Shown: positions 12,541 to 24,965 of the stretch, piece after piece | Layout of the letters: every line of letters starts with the position of its first letter | Position numbering within the stretch: the stretch's first letter is position 1 | NCBI GenBank assembly: GCA_039566865.1 | Contig: CM076943.1 | Location: forward strand, 31,194,663-31,258,662 | From: Aurelia coerulea | Lineage: Eukaryota > Cnidaria > Scyphozoa > Semaeostomeae > Ulmaridae | Direction of reading: 5' to 3' | Length of the DNA stretch: 64,000 nt | Translations under genes and position numbers: made by a program | The notes under the pieces: model-generated | Database searches by the model: none | Told to the model about the DNA's origin: nothing | The model's input: the letters and a program-made list of their open reading frames with translations, nothing else

Positions 12541-13184
12541 ATGTAGAAATCTAGAAATGTAGAAATATAGATACTTTACTCATCATCATACAGATTTAAA
12601 ACGATATATCTCATCAACTGTCAAATTCGTTGCAACCGATTCCAGCCTTTAGTAAGCTTCACTTTGCATTGATTCCTCGCAAACGAACGGATTGAGTAAT
12701 GCAAAAATTGATATCAACTTTTATAATAGTAAGTGAAAGTTGGTTTTTCAAGTGACCACACCCAATTAAGGACTGGCTGCGCCCTACGGGCCCTTGCTGA
12801 ACCATAACGCCACCCCAGAAAAAGGTGCCAGTCCGCCCCTGATTTCTAAATTAACACTATCCAGACTATCCAGTGAATTGTTCATCGAGTATCTGCAGAA
12901 TTTTCTTGTTTTTGTGTAACTTAATTTTTATCTACAATCTTAGACAAAAGTAAGAAATGGCAGGTTAAAGGCCTTTCGCCCCCCCCCCCCTATTCAAAGT
13001 ATTGGAATATTGTGGAAATGTTGAAGATGAATCCACAACTATGTGTTCTTCGATCAAAGCAACATTGCAGTAGAGGGAAGGGGTCTTTAGCAGTGGGAGG
13101 TAATAGTTTGCAGGAAGGAAAGGTATTTTACTACACAAAACGCATTTGTCTCAACGACTTATATTCTCCTAGTAATGTCCTCAG

Positions 13185-13484
13185 CCCGGGGGGGTATATA
13201 ACATATTTAGGGTACGGGTATGTGCCGCCCATATGGGTGGGTTTTAGGGCCCGAAAGTCTCTAAACAAGGGTCCTTTTTTGGCAGATTTTCCATAAACAA
13301 GGGTGGGGTTTCGCTGAGATTCGCAAAAAATTGTTAAAATGGGCAGTTTTCCGCCAAAATTCATCATAAAAGTGGGTATCAAAAGCAAGTTTGGGTAATT
13401 AGAAGAGGGTAGCTTTCTGAAAACCGGGCGGCAGACCACCGTCCATCCTCAAGTCATGTACTCCCCCCCCCCCGGGGTCCTCAA
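13185..13484 (+). mobile_element. ~300 bp MITE with G/C-tract ends, copy 1
   Basis: Begins CCCGGGGGGGTATATAACAT and ends GTCATGTACTCCCCCCC. It shares CAAGGGTCC, GGGTTT.GGGC and AGAGGGTAGCTTTCT with the inverted copy at 61383-61681. Short frames inside are not genes. Confidence 0.78.
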
Positions 13485-13588
13485 TGGTCGTGTATTTACT
13501 CGATCTTCTCGCAATTTAAAGTTAAGGCGTATTTCCATGGAGCTGCTTGCTCGAGAGCATTTATGAGAAGTATTCGAATGAAGACCAC

Positions 13589-13925
13589 GGGGGGGGGGGA
13601 GTTCTTGGCCAAATTTGGGTAGGGGTCTGCCACGAGCATATTCAAAATGGTACCGTTGGCTAGACTAATTTTTAAGAAAATGGTACCCTTGGCTAGACCA
13701 ATTTTGACGATTTGCTGGACGAATATTGTCAAATTTGTACCAAACATGATATCATGACCTTTCGCTAGACAAATATTGTCAAAAATGATACCCTTGTTGG
13801 CTAGACTGTTGTAGGCCAAAATTGCAAAAATGTATGCCCTTGGCTAGACTAGAAGTCCGAAAAAGTATACCCTTGCTCGTGCCACATCCCCAGCTACCTT
13901 TACTATGTAAGAACCCCCCCCCCCC
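13589..13925. mobile_element. ~337 bp MITE with GGGGG-GTTCTT ends
   Basis: A G tract then AGTTCTTGG at the left matches GTAAGAACCCCC at the right as an inverted end. The interior repeats CTTGGCTAGAC five or six times at 40-60 bp intervals. Related style of element at 25290-26533. No target duplication resolved. Confidence 0.65.
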
Positions 13926-14225
13926 TCGTGAAAAAGACGAAAACACAGCTGACCCAGGGATTTCTCTGCTCATGAGCTGCTCGTGAGCTAAAGAAAATAA
14001 TCAAACTCGTTCGACTTTAGCAGCGCGACATTTTGCTCTCTTTTTCTAACAGCCAATTACGATTCAATATTCTATGAAATGACGTATTCAATGGATTTAT
14101 GCTGTTGTCGCTTCTTGTTTTCAAAATAACGCACCAAAGCGCAAACATTTGCCCAATGGAAATCATTTTATTTTCAAGAACAATATGCTCTCAAGAAAAT
14201 GCAGCTCTGCGAAAATAAGCCTTAA

Positions 14226-15108
14226 CCCTATTTTAACCGGGGGGGGGGGCGTTTTTGGCCCCCCTATCGGATTTTTTTTAATAGCTCCCAAACGATGTCA
14301 CCTACAGTGCTGAAACTCCTTGACTTTTCCTAGAATTTAGTTGGCAATCAGAAAATAGCAATTTCAATACCTATTGTTTGATCACGTGACCACCACATGC
14401 CCATATTTGGAGAGTGGTCACAAAGAAATTCTTAAAAATGGCTCTAATTTCTTCCTTTGTTACTAAATCTCAACAATATGTATATCATTCGATTCGTCTC
14501 GATGAGTACTTTCGTTTGGTATATAATTTATTCACATTTGCTGACATCAACAGTTTATTATTTCTATGACGTCATCAATCTTTATGACGTCATATTCCTA
14601 ATGAATGAGTAATTTTTTATGTAAAACTGATGGAATTACCTCAAATATCGATGAAGGTACTTGATTTCACCAGTAATATGCGAAATTAATGGTTTGAAAT
14701 CATAATTATTGAGCTTAGAATTTTGCATTGAATCAAATCTTCATTATTTAATTAGTTAATTTATTAGAAACCACAAATATCCGTACGAAACCATATGAAA
14801 CTACAAATTGATGATATCAAGCATGTATTTGGATGGTTTTTTGCAAATTTGATCTCGCCATTTGCGAATAATGGGCCCTTTTCTGCAAATAGCTTGATTT
14901 TCTCAAAATTTGCATTGTTTTTGGTTGCCTAGCAACCAATCACGTGACTATTGATTGATTGGTGCTATTTTTAGATTCTCCTTTGTTCAATGATGACACA
15001 GTGCAAGTTTCATTGTCATAGCTGTTATACTTGCGGAGGAAGACAGGGGGGGGCGAAAAACGCCCCCCCCGGTAGAAAATCACTTTTTTTTACCCGGTTA
15101 AAATAGGG
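14226..15108. mobile_element. 883 bp piggyBac-like MITE
   Basis: Inverted ends CCCTATTTTAACCGGG are perfect, directly flanked by TTAA at 14222-14225 and 15109-15112. CCC-type ends plus TTAA are the piggyBac signature. Just inside are GC-rich blocks (GGGGGGCG and CGCCCCCC). No transposase frame is present. Confidence 0.87.
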
Positions 15109-15383
15109 TTAATACACCATAACATCACATCCAAAGGAGCTTATGTTTACCAAGCCAAAAAAATAATTAACTTTGAAAACAACGTTTGTTAACGTTGTTG
15201 TTCACCACAAACTTACTATCTATTTTTTTACTTGAAATGTTCCAAATTTAACTAAGGATCGTACTTTTTGTTGGCACTTTTGAAAACTTAACTGAAATAA
15301 ATTTCCCGCCAAATAAAACGATGTACAAAATTTGTAAAATTAATAAATCTTGCATTTTCTAGCATAATTCCCTAATTACTATA

Positions 15384-15970
15384 CAACACTACAGGGAAGA
15401 TTCCAAGGGGAGCGAGAGACAATGGCAGAAACACAGAATGAAAGATACAAAACTAAACTTACGACCTTCAGTTAAGACAGCTGGTACAGCAGGCAAATCG
15501 ACAGCAGGATAACGATCTTTGGCAAATATTCTTTATTCAAAACAACGAAACGATAATAATCGAATATCGAATAATAACGAGCTTGTAATATCCTGCCTAG
15601 CTTAAAACTATAGATATATGAAATGAAAACCTAGATAGTTCGTCTTAACTTCGTCTTGATTCGTCTTCGGCTAGTTCGTCTCGATGCGCGGCAGCAACAG
15701 ATCGGATCAACTTAGTGTTCGTCTCGACTGACTAAAAATACTAAAAACCTAACCTAAAATGCAGGACCATGAAACAATAAGACACACCTAATTTACCTTA
15801 TTATAAAATCATATAAAATAATATAGAATTATATTCAAAGTGTACTTTTCTGTGCATGCCAACAACACGCAAACGACTACGAGTTATCTATCTATATATC
15901 AATCAATCAAGCAAAGCGTCATAGCACGTGACATATCAGCAAGGGGGTGCGTCCATATCGCAACATAACA
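15384..15970 (-). mobile_element. Possible solo LTR
   Basis: Read on the minus strand it starts TGTTATGTTGCGATATGG, a common Ty3/gypsy LTR start, and contains the polyadenylation signal AATAAA followed by AATATTTGCC. Flanks CTATA and CTATG could be a 5 bp duplication with one mismatch. The other end does not finish in CA, which counts against an intact LTR. Confidence 0.42.
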
Positions 15971-16680
15971 CTATGAACGACCAAAACATAATGGATACCA
16001 TACTAGATTCTGTCTAACATTAGATCTCAGGTCATGGTTGCGATGAAATCAAAATGTTACCAGCACAGCTCTTCTTGTTCTTTTGTGGAGATAAGATATG
16101 CCTGGCATCTAATGTGAAAGAGAATTGACAAAAAAAAGAACATTTACGTCAAGGGATTTGGTGGTTGTTTGGTACTGCATATCTTCCAAGAGATGAAAAC
16201 ATCATAGTTATCGCTGTTGATAGACATGCAAGATGCTCGCTCTATGTGCGACTCACAATCATGCGCTGAAGTCGGACAAAAATTCTGACTCAAGCGAAAA
16301 TCATTCTTATATTGATGGTGGATGGCATAAGTAATACCCCGATGATAAACTGGTCTAAATTCATTTTTCCGCTCTGGAAGATGGGAGACAAAGTATGAGT
16401 GAAGTAATCGATTTTCCTTTTTGGTATAATGTTGAAGTGTTTCACTGTTATTCGTTTAAAACCTTGTGAAGTGAATGCAGTGACTGAGTGACTGAAAACC
16501 AAAGCAGATTGGATAATTGAATTCTAGCTCACATTAGATTCCAGCTATGCAGCAACGCAAAATCATTGATGCAAAATTATTCGTCGGTAACATTGTCACT
16601 AGCTATGGTTTTAAGTTAGCAGTTCTATTGTTCTTTGGCAGTTGTTAAAGGCATTGAGTCATGATAAATTGACCTGCTTT
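15971..16680. other. Intergenic, nothing recognised
   Basis: AT-rich sequence with only short chance frames. No repeat ends or family motifs noticed. Confidence 0.5.
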
Positions 16681-18553
16681 CAGGGGCGGATCTAGCCTAA
16701 AATCTGACAGTGGCTCGGGAGCGCGAAGCGCGACCAAAGGAAGGAAGGGCAGCGAGCGCGAAGCGCGAACAAAACGGGGGTCCGGGGGCGGAGCCCCCGG
16801 AAAAATTTTTGGGGGCCACGCCCTTTACATCGTCGGAAACGCCCTATCTGACAGTCTGTTGTCAAAAAGTTAGAGTATAACTGTAGTAAGTGAGTGCTAC
16901 AAAACAGAGAGAAATAATCAAGAGGGAAAAGGAACGATGTATGAATCACCGGGGAGGGAGGGGCGGGTACTTTGCTGACGGGATGTGCACTTCTTTCCGG
17001 GTATCGTTTCGCCCTTTTTTAACGCCGGTTATCAAAAGAAGGCAATTTTCCTAAAGCCGGTTGTCAAGTGTCATCTCATTATTTTTTGACAAATTTTTAC
17101 GTTTTGGAGTTTATTTTTCGCCAATTTTTGCTAATGCCGGCTATCGTTTAGAGGGAAAATTATAAAGCCGGGTAAAAAGAATCTTTTCTGGAGGAGTGCA
17201 CACCCCATGGCACACCCCCTTACAACTGAAAGTCAAGTGCGCCCCCTGGGATGACTCATTCATTGAGACTATTACAGAATCCCAATCGTTCCCGTATAGG
17301 TAAACTATTTTATCCCAGATTAAATAGCAATGTTTTTATATGTTTCAAAATTGCAGTTTCGTACACAGTTGTTAGCGGTTTCTTATTGTAAACAATGCTT
17401 GCAGCTTCCTCAAAATTTTGAAGGTGATTTTCCTTCCTCGATGGAAGATTTGATCTTACTATCTGTCTCAAAATTCAAGAAAAATCTTCTGATCAACAGA
17501 TAATTCAATTATTTACTGTCTTGAAACTTCTACTTATAATAGATATTTGTTTAGGGCATAGAAATAAAATTCAATAGAATTCTCGAATGTAGAAAACAAT
17601 ACAGAAGATACCTGCTGACTGCTTTTGACAAGCTCGTGCTCGTGCCTGGATTGTTCCGAAATATTTATCTTTTTAAAACCATAAAGCTCACAGGAAGTCC
17701 CAAGCTCTGATCAAAGATCAAACATGTCAAATGAAATACAGCTCTAACCGCAATTTTTGCCCTTGATGATATTTGATAATATACCGACTTAGATCAATGA
17801 TACCAACCTACTGCACTCAGGACTGAACTAGGCCATAGATAGCGTACGACGACACCGTCCAGCTTTGAGCCATCAGAAATGGCATTTTACTAAACTGGTA
17901 CATTTTCAGGCAGCTGTTAGCATCATCCATGGTCTGCAGGCATTGTCGATGTAAACATTCGAGCTCTCCTTGTGACTTCCGTGTGCCTTTCTTCTAAGAT
18001 ACTCAGCAACTTTTGGCAAGACACTTTAACTGTGAGCCGCCATTAATGCCGGACACGAGAGATCATAATTCTATCAGATTGTGCAGAACAAGTGAAGACT
18101 GGGAGACAGTTTCACTTGATTGGTAGATGGTTGGCTCATCTGAATTTCTATTGGCCTGCTCTGTTTTTCAAAATGAAGAGTGGCTGTCCGTGGCTCCCGC
18201 CATTTTTCACTTGAATTTGCTGCACGATGATTGGTTGAATCCTGAAGACCGTGGCTCAGATCTGCCAAGTGTGGCTCCCGCCAATATTCAAATATTTTAA
18301 AAGTCATTCAGTGATTGGCTGTAAGGATCTTGCAGCTGCCGTATGAGTGGTTACGATTTTGGACTTAGTGGCCCTTATTCATTGAGTTGGATGAGGAAAA
18401 TGCTTTCTTTTGAGCGCTGCCGAGACAATTCTAACGTCGATTTTGTTTTAGAATATCTTTTCGCGATTCTGATAGAATGTTGAAGAATAATTAAATCTTT
18501 GAAAATCTGACCGTGGCTTGAGCGACCTTCGCCACCCCCTAGATCCGCCCCTG
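16681..18553. mobile_element. 1.87 kb hAT-type element
   Basis: Ends CAGGGGCGGATCTAG and CTAGATCCGCCCCTG are perfect inverted repeats of hAT type. Flanks CCTGCTTT and (CT)GGCTTT are only partly alike, so the duplication is uncertain. Near the left end are GCGCGAAGCGCG and CGGGGGCGGAGCCCCCG palindromes and CCACGCCCTTTA, common subterminal features of such elements. At about 16940-17235 a G-rich MITE-like block with GCCGG(T/C)TATC repeats is inserted. No transposase. Confidence 0.8.
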
Positions 18554-19445
18554 GCTTTGCCGTGTATCATGTGACCCACGTGAAAAAGATCAATTATCAT
18601 TTCCAAAAAACTAAAAGGACCTGCGGTAGCACAATGCGTTTCATGTGATCAGTTTCATTTCACATGAGCGTTAGCCAATCAGATGCGCCATCCAGAGCCA
18701 CGAGTCAGCAAATTCTGACAAATAGGGAGTCAAATTTGCAATTAACTTGTTTCGAACTATTGTATTTTCTCTTCTCTGATTTACAGTATAATTATTATAT
18801 TGTTATTTCCCAGCTGCTAGTTATTCTTGTTTACCTGGCACTACTACTAAAGTATAGAGAGTATAAATAACGTGTACATTATTTGTATTCTTTCCAAATT
18901 TCTTGACTTGATCATTTGTTGAATGAATTGTTATTTCAAATTTTACAGCCACATCCTGAAAGAAAGAAGGAAGGTCATGAAATTAATCGGTACCAAAGGG
19001 AATGGCTTGTTTTAAGGACATGCTTTAGGAAAGAAAATTACCGCAATCATCTGATCTAAAGAACATTTTGTGCGAAAGAAAGTTCAGCAAATACAACTAA
19101 TGAGCCAACTAATGAACCAAGACTGTTCAAAAAGAAAAAATACAACCATTTCAGGGATATAGACATTTGATCTTAGAGAGGCCATTAGTGGATAGTGCAA
19201 TTCAATCAAGCAACATAAGAACTGTTCCCTTGGGAAACTGAGCATTTGATATCGCGGAGATACGGAAAGGACTGTTTCAACGTATGGTAGGAATTCAACG
19301 ATTTAGGCATTTGATCGTAAAAAGATCATTGGAGGGATATGCCAAAGACCACGAATGAATACAATCAAACAGAAAGAATATTGTTTCGCAACTTGAGCAT
19401 TGGTATACGAGAGAAAGCAAAAATTCCGTATTGTATGCATACACT
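18554..19445. other. Opsin 5' flank
   Basis: No repeat family recognised in most of it. 19150-19400 repeats motifs such as GGCATTTGAT and GAGCATTTGAT, which may be diverged tandem sequence or 5' UTR. A 68-residue frame at 18664-18870 is not supported as a gene. No TATA box or splice acceptor could be fixed with confidence. Confidence 0.45.
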
Positions 19446-20504
19446 ATGAACAATACAACCTCTGTTCCCTACACAAACCATCCTTTTGAAACTTTTGGAT
19501 CAAAAGATTGGTATCAAATAGGTCTAATTGTATTAATCATTGCTTCAACTTCATTGAACACGTTAGTTTTGGCTCATTACTTTTACAGTCGAAGACATAT
19601 AGAACGAAATTTGCTAATCAAGAAATGCATTGTTGCCAGTCTTGCAATCAGTGATATGCTTCAATCGACTCTTGGATTTTCGCTTCAATTGTCTTTCATC
19701 ATATACCAAGTTGATGTAAAGATTTGCCAGTATTCAGCATTTGGGGTTACACTGTGTGCCTTTGCATCCATAAACCATATTGTGTTGTTGAGTATTGACA
19801 GCTACGTACACATATGTCATCCTTGGCTCAAGCAGCGAATAAGTTTATCGAGAAGCGTTGTTGAGGTTATATTCATAATCATAGCATGGATATATGCATT
19901 ATTTTGGACAGCTTATCCTTTATTTCGTTGGAACGATTACAGTTATTTCTTTATGGATGCATGTACCATCAATTGGTACACTAACGATAGCACTGACAAG
20001 CAGTTCATGTTAAGCATCGTTTTTATGTGTATTCTTGTCCCCATAGTGGTGATGACAGTATGTAATATCTTATGCCAAAGAACGCTCCGGCAAATGAGAA
20101 TGTATGCAAAGGAACATTTTGGTCCCAATTCTGAAGCTACAATCGAAAATGCAAGAGCAGAGATAAAGGTACTAAAGCTTGGTCTTATCATGGGTGCAGC
20201 TTTTCTTGTTGCCTGGGCACCATACTCATTGCTAGGCCTGATGCAATATTCTGGCATGCAGTTAAGCAACGAGCATTTGATAATGTTTGGAGGATTCTCA
20301 AGTATTGCAGCGAAGACTTCATGCATTCTCAATCCCATTATCCATACATTTACTGAAAAAACATTTCGTGGTGACGTTTTTGGGTATCTCAAAGTTTACT
20401 GTATATATTGTTGCTTTGGCTGCTCATATTATTGTTGTACTAACAGTGGTAATGCTCAGTACTGTATCGAAAAACTGCAGCAAAGAAAGGAGACCTATTG
20501 GTAA
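19446..20504 (+). CDS. Opsin-type GPCR (intronless, anthozoan)
   Basis: A light-sensing G-protein-coupled receptor of the plasma membrane. The first ATG gives 352 residues with seven hydrophobic segments; an in-frame upstream TTG at 19431 is not a plausible start. N-terminal NNTT offers glycosylation sites. Lys290 in AAKTSCILNP of TM7 matches the retinal-binding lysine (bovine K296). Cys94 and Cys173 form the expected disulfide; TM6 has AWAPY (Trp257). Cys94 lies the standard 24 residues before the DRY position, which here reads Asp118-Ser119-Tyr120, lacking Arg. NPxxY reads NPIIH. The usual counterion sites 113 and 181 align with Ser97 and Tyr167, so both acids are absent. The C-terminus is Cys-rich, possibly palmitoylated. 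Single-exon structure fits cnidarian opsins. Subtype (cnidops or anthozoan-specific group) needs a tree. Confidence 0.92.
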   Translation: MNNTTSVPYTNHPFETFGSKDWYQIGLIVLIIASTSLNTLVLAHYFYSRRHIERNLLIKKCIVASLAISDMLQSTLGFSLQLSFIIYQVDVKICQYSAFGVTLCAFASINHIVLLSIDSYVHICHPWLKQRISLSRSVVEVIFIIIAWIYALFWTAYPLFRWNDYSYFFMDACTINWYTNDSTDKQFMLSIVFMCILVPIVVMTVCNILCQRTLRQMRMYAKEHFGPNSEATIENARAEIKVLKLGLIMGAAFLVAWAPYSLLGLMQYSGMQLSNEHLIMFGGFSSIAAKTSCILNPIIHTFTEKTFRGDVFGYLKVYCIYCCFGCSYYCCTNSGNAQYCIEKLQQRKETYW

Positions 20505-20530
20505 TTTAAGACACTATAAACTTTGCGTGT

Positions 20531-21480
20531 AGTTAGCCTGTTTTCCAGACCCTCCAAAAAGGATAGGGTCTGTGCAACGGTGGCAGATTTCTTGTCCAGC
20601 AGTTGAGTTGGATTGTTTGCATAATGTTGTTTCAGTTTGGAAAAATCAAACCAATACGAATCTTAAAAAAGTTCCCATTCTACAACCTGATCATTATCAC
20701 GTTCTATTTGAATTCCATTTGTTGAAGCGTTACAATTTTTAGCATTATGTTGCACCAGCAATTTGTCACAGCTACTGTAATGATTTGAGATCATTTTAGG
20801 CTTTTGTTCGTTTTAATTTGATTTTGTTCAATGGCGTTGAATGCTTTGTGTTGCACAAGGCCATTTCAGTGATAGGTTTGAAAGGTATTGTTATTGTTGT
20901 TGACATGTCACATTACGAAGCATAATTAGATCTGGGAAAACTGTCGTACAAGAAGTCTCACTCGGTTACACTAGCCTGCGTGCAGCCTCAACTCCTCCTC
21001 AAAGGAAAAGTAGAGTCTGCGCAACAACGAAACAAAGCTCGTACTGCCTCGCTTGGATCATCGGTAGTAATTAATTATGATTGTTTATTGATTGTGTTTG
21101 ATCCAATCAAATCCATCTGGCAACTTTCTGCCAGATTGGTTTGATTGTAGTTTCTATTGTTGATTGTTCACTGCCTTTCTGCATACAAATTTTGAATCGC
21201 GCGGTGCGAAAAAAAGCAATGAACAAACCTCAAAGACTTTGAAATAGCCAAGAGTCTGCTCTTGTCAAATTGTCTGAATTGCAGTTTCTTGTACTTGTGT
21301 TTTGACGCTCTTTCTGGTAGAACAACTGTAGAACAGCCTTTCGCACTTCAAGCTTGCCTTGCTCGCCGTCACAATCAACCAATACTTCGATGTAAACGAA
21401 GAAACTGCAGCACTGCAAGGCCAGGCAGGACCGGACGAGCCAGGCCTGAGTCGTACAACTCACCTCACATCACAGTTTAT
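20531..21480. other. 3' flank with TAGCCTG-type repeat ends
   Basis: TTAGCCTGTTTTCCAGACC near 20535 and CTAGCCTGCGTGCAG near 20972 resemble each other, each followed by a TCTG(T/C)GCAAC block. They look like ends of one MITE family; GCACGCACGCAGGCTA near 27490 may be another. No gene is supported. Confidence 0.45.
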
Positions 21481-21567
21481 TATGTTTGAAGAATGAAAAC
21501 ATTATGGAGGGGCTTTTCTCCAACCGGAAGGAATACACCTATATATATAGACATATACAGAGTTGCT

Positions 21568-21592
21568 CTGAAGATGCCCTAGTGGGCGAAAC
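21568..21592 (+). ncRNA. Hammerhead-like hairpin motif 1
   Basis: CTGAAGA, one base, a GCCC/GGGC stem with TAGT loop, then GAAAC. This matches the CUGANGA...GAAA core of hammerhead ribozymes except for one extra base before the stem. Penelope-like elements are known to carry hammerheads near their ends, and AATAAA follows. Catalysis is not shown. Confidence 0.4.
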
Positions 21593-22148
21593 TAGTTAGC
21601 AGATAACTGAATAAACAAGCACAAAAAGATCAACTCGATGCCTGCTCTCTGTGGATGTTGTCCCTCTTCTTCTCATCGTTCACTTTATAGACATATAGAC
21701 ATATAGATAGGTATAGTACCAGGAATCAGGAATGTTGTAACAATGGGAATTATTTGTGCACACAATCGAAACAATCAGCGAAGCATCTGAGATATTTATA
21801 GGCATTCTTAATGTATACAATCAAAACAATTCTGATATATTTGGGCCAACAATGAACTTTGGCGAAGTTGCCAATTCACATTTCCCCATTAATGCTAATC
21901 ACTACTTGCTCCTAACATTAATCCAGCGGCCAACTCATTACAAGGCAATTTTCAAAATTTGACCTCTTTGACCTGGCACACTGCCCTTACTGTTTGAAAA
22001 CCTTGATATGGATAACTGTTGCCAAGAAACCAACAAACCCATATAATACTGTCAATAAACAAGTGTGGGCACTGTTATAGTGGCAACTCTTGTTAGGATA
22101 AAGTAAATAGTTTGTCAATATTGTCGGCCATCCTTCAGTTGAACTCAG

Positions 22149-22235
22149 AGCAGTAGGAAGCATCTTAAACTTGGAGGGGCACGGCAATTTAAAGGCACTT
22201 TTTTCGTAAGAAGGGAACTTTAATATACATCTAAT
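22149..22235. mobile_element. Truncated relative of the 9074 hAT MITE
   Basis: GTAGGAAGCATCT, then GGGCACGGCAATTTAAAGGCAC, match the left part of the element at 9074-9237. The right end is missing. Confidence 0.6.
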
Positions 22236-22952
22236 TTTTGACGGTAAAATGTGATATATAGAAGAAAATAGTACGAGTGCTGATAGATATCCGATTTCCT
22301 TCACAATGAAACAAAGTGAGAAGTAAACATAACTAAATCGTGCGTTAAACAGTTGCAATTGCAAATGAATAGTCTATCATTTTGAGGCAAGCTACGTGCA
22401 TGATCTCATTCTTCAAACATGGCTAATGGGGGCCTTTAATTCTATTTGTCAAGGCCACAGCCTTCGTCTCTTGAAGTGAAACAACTCGAAATCTGCCTTG
22501 TTGGCGAGACGCAACGAAACCGATATTTGAATGTAAGAAATTCATAAATAGTAGGGGCAGTGTTTCTCCAAAACAACTATTGTAAATTCAAATTACAAAA
22601 GTGAATGTCGTTTATGGACGGCAAGAACATTTCAATGGGGATTAATGTGCTGGACTTCTCAATGAAAGGGCGGAATGTTATCACTGCTGACTTTGAATAC
22701 CAAATTATGCCATCAGGTCCATCAGCATTTACTTTCTTATGCTTGATAAATTCAGTTTATATTTCATCATAATATATGGCGCGCCAAACCGGCCAAAAAC
22801 ATTTAATTTGTTGACAGCAATGTATGATAAGTTGTTGATCATGTATTGATTTTTGTTGACAGATTTTACATTTTTGCAGACACAATTTACATTTTTACAG
22901 ACACAATTTACATTTTTGCAGACACAATTTACATTTTTACAGACACAATTTG

Positions 22953-23437
22953 GGCATGTTGTAAAAACCGGACCCTAAGACCCTGGGACCCTTGAGACCC
23001 CTAGGACCTTTAAGTACTAGAAATGAAAAGGACCCTTAACACCAGTGTCATAATGAGGAAGTTGTGTATCATATCATTGACTTCCCCTCTTCCATCCAAT
23101 GAACTTCTACTCTTTCAAACCAATACCAGAAATGATGCAGAGAGTTTATACCGTGAAGAAGTACTATTTTGAGTATCTCCTATTGTGTTATTTTAAAGAC
23201 TTTCTGCATGAATAAAGGCATCCTGACGTTGGTTTGAACGGACTAAAGTTCGTAGGATGAAATATGGGAAACTCATACAACACGCAGCCTCTTTTTTGAC
23301 AGCTTGATGACACTGATCTATTGTTTGTATGTGGTGATGTCCCTCTGGTGTTAAGGGTCCTTTTCATTTTTAGTACTTAAAGGTCCTAGGGGTCTCAGGG
23401 GTCCTAGGGTCTTAGGGTCCGGTTTTTACAACATGCC
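22953..23437. mobile_element. 485 bp MULE-like MITE
   Basis: Ends GGCATGTTGTAAAAACCGG and reverse complement, inverted repeats of ~90 bp containing GGACCCTAAGACCCT. A perfect 9 bp duplication CACAATTTG (22944-22952, 23438-23446) flanks it. A 9 bp duplication with long inverted ends is typical of Mutator-like elements. Confidence 0.85.
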
Positions 23438-23488
23438 CACAATTTGCAGTTTTGCTGTTTCTGTGACAGCAATAAACTTCATACATAG

Positions 23489-24965
23489 TGGCTCGGAGAA
23501 GACCCAAATGGAGTAGGGACCAAATGGAGTAATTCTCCTATCCAGGGCCCAAATGGAGTAATCCCATTAAATGGTATTTTAACTCATTGTCAAAACTAAT
23601 TAACACTCGGAGATAACATTTGATCATAAATCTATACCTAATAATACCTAATAATAGATGTATAGACTGTCTAGACGAGCCAGATTCTTCCAAAGACAAT
23701 ATCATCATTACTGGTGTATCTATCGTGAAGTCCAGGGTGGTTAAACTTAAGGGTTTATGTGTTTCAATGGCTCTTCTAGATTTCTAGTTTCCTTCAAACC
23801 TCCTTTTTCGTGTGATTCAGCTGATTCAGATATGTGTGCTTCCAAGTATTTCCTCTCATTCCTCTCATGTAAAGTATGTTTGCTGCTATTAAAACTAGCA
23901 GAAATATATCATAAAAACTTTAAAAATATCATTAAAACGCGACTGCCCTTGATTGATCCCTGAATGTAAACACTAACAAGCTCTGCTTCCATTTGACCGA
24001 GAATTCAACGAAATCAAGACAGAACTGATAAATATTGTGCAATTGCCTGTTCCAACACGATTAAAACTGTTCGTTTTCTATATTAAAAATTGGATTCTAA
24101 AAGAAACTAGTACTGCCCATATGGACAAACATTTTTGAGCACTATTCCAACGCAATATTGACAATATTTTTAAAATTGACTGATAACGTTTTCACTCAAA
24201 ATTTTAGAACCAAGGACTAATCCAACTTTATTTATAAATATAGAGGTTTAAATAGTGTTTAAGATATTTGTATTCGCCAATGGCGAAATAATATTGTCTC
24301 TCCCAATGTCTATTGTTTTGAACGAGAATTATACAATAGCAAGTGTTGAAACCTTACCACTGTAATTTGCAAGCCTTTCTAACGTGGATATATTCGCTCC
24401 ACATTTAGCACAATTACATTTTAAGAAACTGATGAGAAACTTTTGGCAGCAAAAATTACCCTAAAATTTAATAAACTAAACCAAATTTCTTATTAAAAAA
24501 TTCATGCACTTCATTACTACCAATAGATTATCAAAAAGCCACTAGGCCTACATGATAAAAATCTGATCATTTCAAGAAACTTTTAGCACAGATTCAATGT
24601 CTTGCTTTTTCAAGACTTTCTTGCTTTCATCTATACTTTGTTTGTTTTCTTTAAACCACAATAGATTAAATCAAGTAAAATGATACCCTCCACATGGTTT
24701 AGGGTGAAATAGAACGTGACACAAACCCCCGTCAGAGACATAAATTACGATGTAGGTCAAATGTCATCATGAATTTTCAATAGGCAGCGAGGACAGTTTT
24801 ATAAATCTATCGTTAGAAAAAGATTTATGATAAAGCGCTATCTCTGGGTGTTAATTAGATTTGACAATGAGTTAAAATACCATTTAATAGGATTACTCCA
24901 TTTGGGCCCTGGAGAGAAGAATTACTCCATTTGGTCCCTACTCCATTTGGGTCTTCTCCGAGCCA
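23489..24965. mobile_element. 1.48 kb long-TIR element
   Basis: Ends TGGCTCGGAGAAGACCC and reverse complement; the inverted repeat runs ~125 bp and contains CCAAATGGAGTA three times. It interrupts the left arm of the 4.2 kb element. No target duplication was found and no coding frame of note. Confidence 0.78.

Larger units (their letters stand above)
10125..12841. mobile_element. 2.7 kb hAT-type element (composite)
   Basis: Ends CAGGGGCGGACTGGC and GCCAGTCCGCCCCTG are perfect inverted repeats. A perfect 8 bp duplication ATTTCTAA flanks it (10117-10124, 12842-12849). No transposase is visible. It carries SINE pieces, a second TIR element and a LINE 3' fragment, which are later insertions into a non-autonomous hAT. 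Confidence 0.93.

Noticed and set aside
18664..18870. 68-residue frame with a hydrophobic C-terminus upstream of the opsin
   Set aside because: Too short, no family, and no sign of selection; hydrophobicity follows from AT-rich sequence.
19943..20392. 149-residue minus-strand frame
   Set aside because: It is the antisense shadow of the opsin gene.
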